From DAOMFM01 sp035429825 (lineage in GTDB: Bacteria > Acidobacteriota > Blastocatellia > UBA7656 > JADIYM01), in the NCBI GenBank assembly GCA_044224215.1, contig JBGAKX010000005.1, positions 8,127-72,126 of the forward strand: a stretch of 64,000 bases of DNA. Reading direction: 5' to 3'. Below are positions 29,623-38,113 of this stretch, piece by piece (positions within the stretch are counted from its first letter, which is position 1; every line of letters begins with the position of its first letter). The notes beneath the pieces were generated by a model. The model saw only the letters and a list, made by a program, of their open reading frames with translations, made no database searches and was not told the origin of the DNA. A program made the translations under genes and the position numbers.

Positions 29623-32040
29623 CTACGTACGTTCGACGTGATCCTGCATGCCGCCGACTGAATTCGCGAGCGGCCGAAACTGCAGGGAGTAGAACATCTT
29701 CAGATATCGGTCTGTCTGCACTCTGTCCAAGTCGCTTGTGAATTTCCAGAATCCATAGATTCGAGAAAGCGTCATCAGCCGCTCCGCGTATCGCTTCCAC
29801 GTGTATCGCTCTTCAACACGGGAAAGCGCCGACGACGAAACCTGTCGCCAGACTGATGGATCATCGGATGCCCGTTCCAGGAACTCCGCGATTCTGTTGG
29901 CAGCAGCCATTCCATCGTTCGGGTCGATGTGGAATCCCGACACGCCGTCGCGGATGATCTCGCGCGGACCACCGTACCGCGTCGCGAATGTGGGGAGACC
30001 TGACGACATCGCCTCGATGATCGTCAAACCGAAAGCCTCGAAGAGTGCGGGCTGTACAAAGACACCACGGGCGTCGGCGACGGTCCTGTAGAGTTCACCC
30101 GCAAGGTTGCGGTCGAGGCGGGCACTCAGCCACCGCACCCCGCCATCGAGGTTGAATTGATCCATGAGAGCGTGCATCCGGTCGATCTCTGCCCGCTCCT
30201 CGCGGTCCGTCGACAGGTTCCGGTCGACGTGGCCGCCGATGATAAACAGGTTTGCGACACGCCGCAGACGCTCACTCATGGCGAACCACTCGACGAGCCC
30301 TGTCAGGTTCTTGACGCGATCGAGCCGCGCCATGGTGAAGACAAGGGTCTTGGCTCGATCTTCCAGCACGCCCCGAGAATCCGCGCGCTGACCACCGTAG
30401 ACCATGTCTTCAATCTGTGACTCGAGCCCCTTGAGTCGCGAGTCGGAGTCAGCGTACGAGAAATAAACGTCCGGATCCGCTCCGGGTGAAACGATGTTGA
30501 ACCTGGGGTCGAACACATCGATGCCGTCGACAACCCTGTAGAGCCCGGGCATCGTGTACGACTGGTAGCTCTCATACTGTCCAACGCTGTACTCGCCACC
30601 GGCGATCTCCTGGTACGTGCTCGTGATGATGAAGTCAGCCGCATTCATCGCGATCAGATCCGCCGTGTATTGACATGAAAAGTGGTACTTCGACTCGTGC
30701 TCTTGCCAGTAGATCGCCGACAGCAGGTACTTGGTCTTTTCGAGCGCGTGCGCAATGTTGCACTGCGTCACGCCAAGCCGACGGCTGAGCAGTGTCGCGA
30801 CGAGATTGCCGTCCGAGTAGTTTCCAATGATGAGATCCGGTCGCCCTCTGAACTCGGCGACGACCTCCCGCTCGACCTCGGCGGCAAAACCCTCGAGAAA
30901 GGGCCAGATGTCAAAGCGCGAGATCCACTGGCGTACGACCTCGCCGCTGTCGCTCCGGAAGGGAACGCGCAGAATCCATGAGTTGCTGCACCCGCGAATG
31001 CGCTCGAGTCGCTCGTCGCACGTTGTCTCTCCGGCATCGGGGATAAGGCGCGTGACAACAAGTATCGTAGGCTCAACCTCGACTCCCTGGACGTGCAATC
31101 GATCGCGCATCTCGCACTCGAGTGCTCGAACCTGGTCAAGAATGTAGACGACCTGACCGCCCGTGTCGGGCAACCCGAGAACATTGTCCTGCCCAAAGAA
31201 GCCGTGAGGCGACAGGATCAGGATTCTCGAGATCATCGGAACCCGGGCGAGGAACGATTCGAGCGACATGGGCGACGGCGCCTCGAGGATGTCACGCAAC
31301 AGGTTCATCGTGTCCATCGCTCGCCCAACCGTGTTCCCCCATCCTGCTGCAAATCCGATGCGAGCCATAGGTTCTGCGACATCTGACCATGGCGACTCGG
31401 GGACGAGCGGCTCGAGAAGTCCAATCGCCTGACGCAGCGCCGTACGAAACGCGTCAACGCTTGAAAAACTCTTCGCAACGAGCAGCGTCTGGCCATCGAT
31501 CGCGTGCAGTGTCAAGAATGTCAGGAGCCGCGCATGGCCCTCCTTCAGGTTCCTGAACATCTCGCTCGACAGTTGACGGTTCAGGAACTGGACACCGAGG
31601 CCGATCGACTCGGACTCCTGCAGTCGTGGATGGCCTTCCCTGAAGGGGCCAAAATCGACCTCGAGGGGCTCCGCTTTGGTGCGGCTCGGCGCGAGGTGCT
31701 CGCGGAAGGTGAGATACTCGGCGACCGTCACCTCCTCGAGTACGAGGCTTTCGAGGTGAAACCTTACGTATTCCCAGCGCCCGATACGTTTGCGCACTGC
31801 CAGGTACGCCCACGGCTCACGAAACGACCCGTCTTGCAGTTCACGCACGAACTGCGCGAGCGGCGAGGCTCGAAGTCCGTCGCCGTACTTCTGGCAGACA
31901 TCTTCAAAGCCCTGCCGGAGATCAGACTGAAGCAGAAACGGCCGCTCCATACCGAAGTACGCGCGCATCAAGGCGTCGATGACGTTGCGATGCTCGCGCG
32001 CATACTCGATCAGATCATCACTCACGGTTTTCCACGTCAA
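29623..32040 (-). CDS. susA: Sucrose synthase
   Basis: Reversible enzyme: sucrose + NDP = NDP-glucose + fructose. About 805 residues, the normal length. The N-terminal regulatory region (about 1-260) is followed by a GT-B core of glycosyltransferase family 4, with the sucrose-synthase stretch GQVVYILDQVRALE, NYSDGNLVATLLS, HALEKTKY and the C-terminal EAFGLTIIEAMSSGLP with its E-x7-E motif. It is 18 bp downstream of the sucrose-phosphate synthase gene and surely co-transcribed. The start is uncertain: TTG at 32040 or GTG at 32025, neither with a good ribosome site. Co-occurrence with synthesis genes suggests balancing sucrose with sugar nucleotides. Confidence 0.93.
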   Translation of the reverse strand: MTWKTVSDDLIEYAREHRNVIDALMRAYFGMERPFLLQSDLRQGFEDVCQKYGDGLRASPLAQFVRELQDGSFREPWAYLAVRKRIGRWEYVRFHLESLVLEEVTVAEYLTFREHLAPSRTKAEPLEVDFGPFREGHPRLQESESIGLGVQFLNRQLSSEMFRNLKEGHARLLTFLTLHAIDGQTLLVAKSFSSVDAFRTALRQAIGLLEPLVPESPWSDVAEPMARIGFAAGWGNTVGRAMDTMNLLRDILEAPSPMSLESFLARVPMISRILILSPHGFFGQDNVLGLPDTGGQVVYILDQVRALECEMRDRLHVQGVEVEPTILVVTRLIPDAGETTCDERLERIRGCSNSWILRVPFRSDSGEVVRQWISRFDIWPFLEGFAAEVEREVVAEFRGRPDLIIGNYSDGNLVATLLSRRLGVTQCNIAHALEKTKYLLSAIYWQEHESKYHFSCQYTADLIAMNAADFIITSTYQEIAGGEYSVGQYESYQSYTMPGLYRVVDGIDVFDPRFNIVSPGADPDVYFSYADSDSRLKGLESQIEDMVYGGQRADSRGVLEDRAKTLVFTMARLDRVKNLTGLVEWFAMSERLRRVANLFIIGGHVDRNLSTDREERAEIDRMHALMDQFNLDGGVRWLSARLDRNLAGELYRTVADARGVFVQPALFEAFGLTIIEAMSSGLPTFATRYGGPREIIRDGVSGFHIDPNDGMAAANRIAEFLERASDDPSVWRQVSSSALSRVEERYTWKRYAERLMTLSRIYGFWKFTSDLDRVQTDRYLKMFYSLQFRPLANSVGGMQDHVERT

Positions 32041-32058
32041 CCGGCCACTTCAACCCGC

Positions 32059-34224
32059 TCAAGATCTTGGTGTGGCGGTCCTGGCAAGGTCCATCGGGGG
32101 CTTCGGAAGACCGCCTGCAAATTCATAGTGTGCGATTCCCTCGAGAATGCCGAGCGCCGCTCGCCCCTCGGCAAAGAATATGCGGTCGCGGCCCTCGAGC
32201 GCACGCAATTCAGAACTATAGCCGCCGACGACGACACCGCGAGTGTCGCCGACGAGCATTTCGATGTCGTTGCCCGAATCACCAGCAACGAGGAACGCAT
32301 CGAGGGGGAGTCCCCATTTGTATGCGAGATAACGGAGCGCGAGCCCCTTCGACGCGCGGATCGGGAGAACGTCGAGGTAGCGACCAGACGAGACGATCAA
32401 ACGCGCCTGGAGCCCGCACGTCCGGAGCATTGCGGCAAGGTCGCGCACACTTGGCATTCGACCCGGGTCGATGTTGTAACTGAGCTTGAACTCGCGCTGA
32501 TTCTCCGCAGCCTGGGGCTCGAGCCCCGGGAGCCCTCCAAGGGCGTTTTCAACGGCATCGCGTCGCCACCGGTGTCGGATGTGCTCCGCCCATCCGCCAT
32601 CCTGTCGGAGGTCGGGACCGTAGTTGATCTCGCTGCCGACTGACGTAATCAGTACGTCCGGCGTGGGAACTCGCCAGCGGGCCAGCACTGCCGCGGCACT
32701 TTCAAGACTTCGGCCCGTGGCGATGCCGAATGCCACCCGATCCGAACGATCAGCAATCCACTCGACGAGTTGGTCGAGCCCGTGCCGATTGCCTATCAAC
32801 GTGTTGTCGATGTCAGATACCAGCGCGTTCGTGACGAGCGGCAATTGAGACGCGCTGTCGCGCTTGAGTGAGACACGGCCTCGACGGATGCGCTTTCGCT
32901 CACGCCGAAGGACCGCTTGCACGTTCTTCACATACTTCTCGACATGCGCGAACCACGTGTAGTGCGTTCGGACGCCTTTTACTCCGTTGCGCGACCATTG
33001 CCTCCATTGCTCCGGGTTCGAAATGGCCGCCTCAAGAGCCTGTGCAATCGCCGACGGGTCGAGCGGATCAACAAGCAAACCGTTTCGACAGTTGTCGACG
33101 ATGTCGCGCGGTCCGCCATCGTTCGTCGCGACGATCGGCAGACCGCTCGCCGCCGCCTCAATCAGCGTCAGTCCGAACGGCTCTGTAAGCGCGGGGTTCA
33201 CGAAGACACCCCGCCGCCTCACGGCGAGCCGATAAATCCCCGCGAGTTCGCCCTGAGTGTGCTGCTTCGGGATCGCCACGCGTCCGTAGAGGTCATACCG
33301 ATCGATGTCGAGCAGGAGATCCATGTAGACGTCGCGCGGCGTCTCGTCGAGTTCACGGATGTCGACGCGGTTCCCGATGACAAGGACGAGGTTCGCCAGT
33401 TCGCGCAGACTCGGTGAACCGGCATAGGCAGCTAGCAGGCGTCGAAGGTTTTTCCGGGCATCCGGTCTGCTGATCGCGAGAATCAATGGCTTGGCGGGCT
33501 CGCGCAGGAAACGATCGATGAGTCCCGCCGCGCGTTCCTCGGTCAGGTCGCGCTGCGGCGGCGAAAATCTCGTCACGTCCGTTCCCGGTGGTATCACAGC
33601 CGCTCGCCGACAGTCGAAATTTTCGTAGAGTCGATATTGATCCGTGATTTCCTGTCGCGTGCTCGTCACGACAAGCGACGCATGTGCGAGGACAGCCTCT
33701 TCGGCCGAGATTCGCCGTTCAAAGTTGTACTGACGATCAATGGTCGATTCGCGCCTTCCGGCTGCCACGAGCCGTGCCCGCTTGCATCGTCCGAGCGAAT
33801 GGCCGGTGTGCACATGCGGTATGCCAAGCAGATACGAGAGTTTCCGAGCGACCTCGCCCGCGTCAGCGTAGTGCGAGTGGATAACGTCGGGGCGCCGTCC
33901 TCGCCGCCGGATGTGCAACAGGATTCTGTCGACAAGTTGATCGTGATGCGGCCAGAGCAGTTCCTTGCGGATGTACCGACGTGGCCCGAACGGAAGGCGC
34001 CGGATCTGCGCGTTTGGTGCAAGCGCTTCAACAGGCACGGCGTAATCCGTTGAAACATTCGGGTCCTCGATGAGCCGGGTCACGAGCTCCACACGTTCGA
34101 CGCCCGGATGTTGAGACAACGCACGGGCAAGTTCCACGACGTAGGTCACCTGCCCGCCCGTGTCGGCATCGCGGCCAAGCTCAAGATCTGTGCCGCGAAC
34201 AAGCCCGTGAAGGCTGAGCATCAT
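32059..34224 (-). CDS. spsA: Bifunctional sucrose-phosphate synthase / sucrose-phosphate phosphatase
   Basis: 721 residues. The N-terminal GT-B domain (1-455) is of cyanobacterial SPS type, recognised by SLHGLVRG, ELGRDADTGGQ, HSHYADAG, HTGHSLG and EPFGLTLIEAAASGLP. The C-terminal HAD domain is of the sucrose-phosphatase class: D471-I-D473-N-T475, the conserved ATGR, IRASKG and GDSGND (from G648). The catalytic DxDxT is intact, unlike what I recall for the Synechocystis SPS, whose HAD domain has lost it. The protein therefore probably makes sucrose from UDP/ADP-glucose and fructose 6-phosphate in one chain. ATG at 34224 is chosen because the family opening follows at once. The promoter is probably the sigma-54 site at 34434-34449. 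Confidence 0.93.
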   Translation of the reverse strand: MMLSLHGLVRGTDLELGRDADTGGQVTYVVELARALSQHPGVERVELVTRLIEDPNVSTDYAVPVEALAPNAQIRRLPFGPRRYIRKELLWPHHDQLVDRILLHIRRRGRRPDVIHSHYADAGEVARKLSYLLGIPHVHTGHSLGRCKRARLVAAGRRESTIDRQYNFERRISAEEAVLAHASLVVTSTRQEITDQYRLYENFDCRRAAVIPPGTDVTRFSPPQRDLTEERAAGLIDRFLREPAKPLILAISRPDARKNLRRLLAAYAGSPSLRELANLVLVIGNRVDIRELDETPRDVYMDLLLDIDRYDLYGRVAIPKQHTQGELAGIYRLAVRRRGVFVNPALTEPFGLTLIEAAASGLPIVATNDGGPRDIVDNCRNGLLVDPLDPSAIAQALEAAISNPEQWRQWSRNGVKGVRTHYTWFAHVEKYVKNVQAVLRRERKRIRRGRVSLKRDSASQLPLVTNALVSDIDNTLIGNRHGLDQLVEWIADRSDRVAFGIATGRSLESAAAVLARWRVPTPDVLITSVGSEINYGPDLRQDGGWAEHIRHRWRRDAVENALGGLPGLEPQAAENQREFKLSYNIDPGRMPSVRDLAAMLRTCGLQARLIVSSGRYLDVLPIRASKGLALRYLAYKWGLPLDAFLVAGDSGNDIEMLVGDTRGVVVGGYSSELRALEGRDRIFFAEGRAALGILEGIAHYEFAGGLPKPPMDLARTATPRS

Positions 34225-34433
34225 CACATCCAGTCGTCGCCCTTTCACGTGCTTTCCAACGACCTCGTTCGGTGTGAGGCACGACGTCGTGCTTCGCGAC
34301 GAGCGGAATGTGGGAATGGACCCTCGCCAGCGCTGCGCTGGCATCCCGGCACGCCGAATCCGACATGCACGGCACGAACTCTGTTGATCCGTCCCGCGCT
34401 TTCTTGTTCATGCCCCAATTCACTCTGGATGAG

Positions 34434-34449
34434 TGCAACTTGCGTTCCG
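34434..34449 (-). promoter_or_regulatory. Sigma-54 (-24/-12) promoter of the sucrose operon
   Basis: Minus-strand CGGAACGCAAGTTGCA keeps GG, ACG and the full TTGCA, with 10 bp between GG and GC. The start would be near 34423, giving a ~200-base leader before the sucrose-phosphate synthase ATG. It faces away from a second sigma-54 promoter (34719), with candidate enhancers between the two. Confidence 0.55.
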
Positions 34450-34472
34450 CGCATCGAGCCGACGTGAAAGCA

Positions 34473-34480
34473 ATGCGACA
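34473..34480. promoter_or_regulatory. Half-site ATGCGACA shared with the kinase enhancer
   Basis: One arm of the palindrome found upstream of the sensor kinase recurs here, 24 bp upstream of the sucrose operon promoter. The second arm is degenerate (4 of 8 bases), so this is a weak call. Confidence 0.3.
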
Positions 34481-34577
34481 CACGCGTGGACTCCGGCGCG
34501 CCGTGGCGAAATGGGGCAGGCCTGTCCCAAAACTCCACGACTGCGCTGTCTCGTGGGTCCGGCCCTACGGTGCTGTT

Positions 34578-34655
34578 GGACGATCCGGCACGTGCTCCAA
34601 GGATCGTCCGAGACCAGATCAACGTCCTGCAACTTTCGATCCGACTCGCGGATCG
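34578..34655. promoter_or_regulatory. Two inverted repeats with CGATCC/GGATCG arms between divergent sigma-54 promoters
   Basis: GGACGATCC (34578-34586) and GGATCGTCC (34601-34609) form perfect 9-bp arms 14 bp apart. CGATCCG (34637-34643) and CGGATCG (34649-34655) form a second pair 5 bp apart. All four arms share CGATCC. They lie about 110-140 bp from the promoter at 34719 and 130-220 bp from that at 34434, the usual range for an activator site serving both. The 551-bp gap 34225-34775 contains no convincing gene. Confidence 0.5.
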
Positions 34656-34718
34656 GAACGCAGGCGCCGCACGAATCGCCACGACTTGTCCGTCAATGCG
34701 CAGACATTCGGTCACGGA

Positions 34719-34734
34719 TGGTACGGGGGTTGCG
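34719..34734 (+). promoter_or_regulatory. Sigma-54 (-24/-12) promoter of the sugar ABC importer operon
   Basis: TGGTACGGGGGTTGCG matches the consensus TGGCACGRNNNTTGCW at 11 of 13 defined positions, with GG and GC 10 bp apart. Transcription would start near 34745, about 31 bases before the binding-protein ATG. It is the best-matching sigma-54-type site in the window. Confidence 0.7.
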
Positions 34735-34775
34735 TAAGTCAGGACGGATTTCCAATTCCATGCCGCGCCAGTCGA

Positions 34776-36038
34776 ATGGACCGGATAGGCCGAACAGCCG
34801 TCGTTCTTCTCATGCTCACCTGGTTGGCGGGTATGGCCTGCTGGGGGCCGCCCGCACAACGGCGGCAGGTGCAAATAACCCTCTGGCACGGTATGGAATC
34901 GGGAATCAACAACAGGGTCCTCGCCGCCAAAATCGATCAGTTCAACCGCCTGCACAGCGATATCCTTCTCGAGGCACAGGTGTATGGCGCGGCCGATCAA
35001 CTCGGGCCAAAGCTTGACGCCGCCGTCGCCGGCCGCACGCCTCCGGATTTGCTGTGGTGGGCACCGGCATACTTTCCGAAGTATGCCAAGGCAGGTGTGT
35101 TGAGGAGCGTGGACGACTTCATCGCTCAGGACCCGACTTTCTCAAAGGACGACATCTACGCGTCGCTCTGGGAACTGGGCACGATGGACGGCGAGGTGTA
35201 CGCCACTCCGTTCTCCGCAAACAACCTGGCGGTCTACTACAACAAGGCAATGTTCGCTCGCGCCGGGATCGATCGGCCTCCGCAGACGTGGGCCGAGTTT
35301 CGCGATGCAGCGGCACGACTCACTCGCGACGGTGTTTCCGGATTCCAACTACCAATTGGCACGTCCGAGTGGACCGTCTGGACGTGGGAGTGTTTCCTCT
35401 GGCAGGCAGGTGGCGAACTGCTCACATCGGGGAAACACGAGGCCGCGTTTGGCGCGCCCGCCGGAGTGGAGGCTCTCGATTTCTGGAAATCGCTTGTGAA
35501 GGACGGCTCAGCAGTGTTCTCGGAAGCGGACGCGGGATACAAGATGGATGACCTCCTTTCGGGCCGTGTTGCCATGGTCATTAACGGACCGTGGAACCTC
35601 GCACTCCTCAACGATCGGACTGATGTCGACGTGGGCGTGTTCCCGCTCCCGCGCGATCGGCAAGCGGCAACGAATATCGGTGGCGAGTCGCTGTTTCTCT
35701 TCCGCTCGGATCCAGCGCGCGAGCACGCCGCGTGGGAATTTATGAAGTTTGTCATGAGCCCGGATTTTCAGGTGGACTGGGCGATCGCCACTGGATACCT
35801 CCCCGTGTCAAAGTCGGCCGCGAACACCGAACGGTATCAGGCATTCCTTCGGGACAATCCGATCGTGAAGGTTCATAACGACCAGATGACCGTTGGCCGG
35901 GCGCGACCGTCCATTCCCGAATACCCTGCAATGTCGGCAATACTCGGACGCCACATTGAGGCCGCGCTCTATGGAAAGTACTCCTCAGAGGAGGCGCTTT
36001 CGCGAGCCTCGGCAGATGTCGATCGGCTGTTCCAATGA
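34776..36038 (+). CDS. ABC sugar importer, extracellular solute-binding protein
   Basis: 420 residues of the family 1 sugar-binding protein (MalE-like) class. An N-terminal hydrophobic signal ends in GMAC around residue 22, close to but not a perfect lipobox. QITLWHGMESG then opens the mature domain, with PPDLLWWAPAYFPKYAKAG, YATPFSANNLAVYYNKAMF and TAWEFMKF-like C-terminal features. It captures a sugar for the two permeases that follow. The ATG at 36035 of the next gene overlaps this stop (ATGA). ATG 34776 is preferred over the long upstream frame because it begins at the signal sequence just after a sigma-54-type promoter. The sugar is unknown; the neighbouring sucrose genes suggest sucrose or a related disaccharide. 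Confidence 0.9.
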   Translation: MDRIGRTAVVLLMLTWLAGMACWGPPAQRRQVQITLWHGMESGINNRVLAAKIDQFNRLHSDILLEAQVYGAADQLGPKLDAAVAGRTPPDLLWWAPAYFPKYAKAGVLRSVDDFIAQDPTFSKDDIYASLWELGTMDGEVYATPFSANNLAVYYNKAMFARAGIDRPPQTWAEFRDAAARLTRDGVSGFQLPIGTSEWTVWTWECFLWQAGGELLTSGKHEAAFGAPAGVEALDFWKSLVKDGSAVFSEADAGYKMDDLLSGRVAMVINGPWNLALLNDRTDVDVGVFPLPRDRQAATNIGGESLFLFRSDPAREHAAWEFMKFVMSPDFQVDWAIATGYLPVSKSAANTERYQAFLRDNPIVKVHNDQMTVGRARPSIPEYPAMSAILGRHIEAALYGKYSSEEALSRASADVDRLFQ

Positions 36039-36907
36039 CGCGCGGACACAGAGACGCCGTCGCAGCGTATCTCTTCGTGCTCCCGGCGGGGCTACTTCTC
36101 GGCATCTTCGTGATCTACCCGATCTGCGAACTCTGCTACGTGAGTCTGCACGAGTGGAACATCCTCGACGACCGGATGACGTACGTCGCGACGGCCAACT
36201 ACAGCGCCATATTCGCGGACGACGGATTCTGGCAGGCGGTGGTGAACACGGTGACGTTCACCGCGGTTACCGTGCCGGTCGGAATGGCAATTTCGCTTGC
36301 GCTCGCATTGTTGCTCGATTCCCGTCTGAAGGCGTTTGGGATTCTGCGTACCGCACTCTTCACCCCGGTCGTTACGTCAAGCGTCGCGGCAGGAATCGTC
36401 TTTGTCTGGCTGCTGAACGACGACCGTGGTCTCATCAATGGAACCCTTCGATGGTTTGGCGTCGATGGACCAAACTGGCTTCAGAGCGAGACGTGGGCCA
36501 TGCCAGCCGTAATCTTGATGTGGCTCTGGAAGCAGGCGGGATACAACATGGTGCTGTTTCTTGCGGGTCTCCAGGCAATTCCCTCGAGCACGTACGAGGC
36601 CGCCGAAATTGACGGCGCCCGACCCGGCTGGCAGACGTTCCGGCTCATCACGTGGCCGCAGCTCTGGCCTACGACGTTCTTCGTTCTCGTGGTTTCGGTC
36701 ATCTTCGCGTTCCGGGCGTTCGATCAGATGTACGTCATGACCCGCGGAGGTCCAGTCGGCTCGACAACCACGCTTGTGTACTACGTGTTCGACAAGGCGT
36801 TCAAGTTTGGCGACATGGGGCAGGCCGCTGCCGTCTCGACGCTGATGCTCGCGATGGTCATGGCGCTAACGTGGATGCAGTTCAGGTTTCGTCACCGCGA
36901 GGAATGA
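36035..36907 (+). CDS. ABC sugar importer permease (MalF-like)
   Basis: 290 residues with six membrane helices. The coupling (EAA) loop is present as EAAEIDGARPGWQTFRLITWP near residues 188-208. It starts in an ATGA overlap with the binding-protein stop, so it is translationally coupled, and the second permease follows after 3 bp. It forms the channel with that permease in the inner membrane. Confidence 0.95.
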   Translation: MTRGHRDAVAAYLFVLPAGLLLGIFVIYPICELCYVSLHEWNILDDRMTYVATANYSAIFADDGFWQAVVNTVTFTAVTVPVGMAISLALALLLDSRLKAFGILRTALFTPVVTSSVAAGIVFVWLLNDDRGLINGTLRWFGVDGPNWLQSETWAMPAVILMWLWKQAGYNMVLFLAGLQAIPSSTYEAAEIDGARPGWQTFRLITWPQLWPTTFFVLVVSVIFAFRAFDQMYVMTRGGPVGSTTTLVYYVFDKAFKFGDMGQAAAVSTLMLAMVMALTWMQFRFRHREE

Positions 36908-36910
36908 TCA

Positions 36911-37729
36911 ATGCCCGCTCGCAAGAGGATGTCCGTCTGGAGATGGCTCTCGGCGCTGCTCGTTGCCATCGTGTTCCTTGTCCCGATCTGGTCGATGCTC
37001 GTAACGTCGCTCGCGAACCCTAACGAGGCTGGCACGGGAACAGGCCTCATCCCGCGGACGCTTCGACTCGAGAACTATTCCGAGGCCTGGCAGGCAACCA
37101 ACTTCTCTCGCCAGTTCCTGAACAGCCTGATTGTGGCACTCACCGTGACGGCAGGGCAGATCGTCACGTCGCTGATGGCTGGGTACGCGTTTGCGCGAAT
37201 CCGATTCTTTGGCCGCGATACGCTCTTGATGGTGCTGCTGAGTACGGTCATCGTCCCGTTTCAGGTTCTTGTCATTCCTGTCTTCGTCATTCTTGCCAAG
37301 CTGAGCTGGATAAATTCATATTGGGCGCTCATCGTGCCGTCGCTTGCGAATGCCTTTGGTATCTTTCTGTTCACTCAGTTCTTTCAGACGATTCCATATG
37401 AACTCGAAGAGGCAGCGTACGTTGACGGCGCAAGCCGATGGCGTGTGCTCTGGCAGATCATGGTGCCGCTCGCGAGGCCAGCCATCGCAACGCTCTTCAT
37501 GTTCACGTTCGTCGCCGAGTGGAACGAGCTCTTCAAGCCGCTGGTGCTTACGAGCACGAACAACATGCGAACGGTTCAACTCGGCCTCACGGTCTTTCAG
37601 GAGCAGTTTCGAGTCGACTATGTTCACCTTATGGCCGCCGTCGTATTTGCAACGGTTCCAAGTGTCGTGCTGTTCTTCCTCGGACAGAAGCAGTTCGTGA
37701 GGGGTATCGCCACGACCGGGTTACGGTGA
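36911..37729 (+). CDS. ABC sugar importer permease (MalG-like)
   Basis: 272 residues with six helices and an EAA loop (EEAAYVDGASRWRVLWQIMVPLARP). The N-terminal LVTSLANPNEA and the late QFRVDYVHLMAA are typical of MalG relatives. No ATP-binding subunit follows; as in other sugar importers, a shared ATPase encoded elsewhere is likely. The next gene downstream (RCK_C protein) is unrelated. Confidence 0.95.
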   Translation: MPARKRMSVWRWLSALLVAIVFLVPIWSMLVTSLANPNEAGTGTGLIPRTLRLENYSEAWQATNFSRQFLNSLIVALTVTAGQIVTSLMAGYAFARIRFFGRDTLLMVLLSTVIVPFQVLVIPVFVILAKLSWINSYWALIVPSLANAFGIFLFTQFFQTIPYELEEAAYVDGASRWRVLWQIMVPLARPAIATLFMFTFVAEWNELFKPLVLTSTNNMRTVQLGLTVFQEQFRVDYVHLMAAVVFATVPSVVLFFLGQKQFVRGIATTGLR

Positions 37730-37776
37730 CGCAACGGAGCGGAAGGCGGTGACTTCCGGAGCAGGACGTATTCCGG

Positions 37777-38019
37777 TTGCTCGTGGCGGGGGCGCGGTCG
37801 GATCACGTCGCAGAAATAGAAGTCGCGCCGACCGATGATGGCGAGCGATCGCTTGCAGAGCTTGCGATCGAAGGATGCGTGATCGCCGTCATCCGTCGCG
37901 ATGACGGACTCGTCGTTCCAAAGGGTTCGACACGCGTTCATGCTGGAGACGTTCTGACGGTCGTCGGGAACGAGGAGGCGATTCGTGAGCTTCGCGGGCG
38001 TCTGGCTCTCTTGAACTGA
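37777..38019 (+). CDS. Orphan RCK_C (TrkA_C) domain protein
   Basis: About 80 residues that form just one RCK_C domain: HVAEIEVAPTD, SLAELAIEGCVIAVIRRDDG, VPKGSTRVHAGDVLTVVG. In channels and antiporters this domain gates K+ or cation flux, and in several bacteria it binds cyclic di-AMP. Here it is free-standing, 48 bp after the sugar permease and just upstream of a PgpH-type c-di-AMP phosphodiesterase. The start is unsure: TTG 37777 (AGGA ten bases upstream) or GTG 37783. It may act on a separate transporter or be the remnant of a larger RCK protein. Confidence 0.65.
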   Translation: MLVAGARSDHVAEIEVAPTDDGERSLAELAIEGCVIAVIRRDDGLVVPKGSTRVHAGDVLTVVGNEEAIRELRGRLALLN

Positions 38020-38113
38020 AGGATCGGATACCGCCTCACTCGTCGCAGCGTGCGCCGTTGCGTGGACCGATCAGGGCTTCCCACGTTTGGCGACGATCGG
38101 CGAATAGTGGCCG

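Noticed and set aside
34245..35000. A 251-codon minus-strand frame in the sucrose/ABC intergenic region
   Set aside because: It overlaps the start of the solute-binding protein and two promoters, has no family motif, and its composition is that of non-coding DNA.
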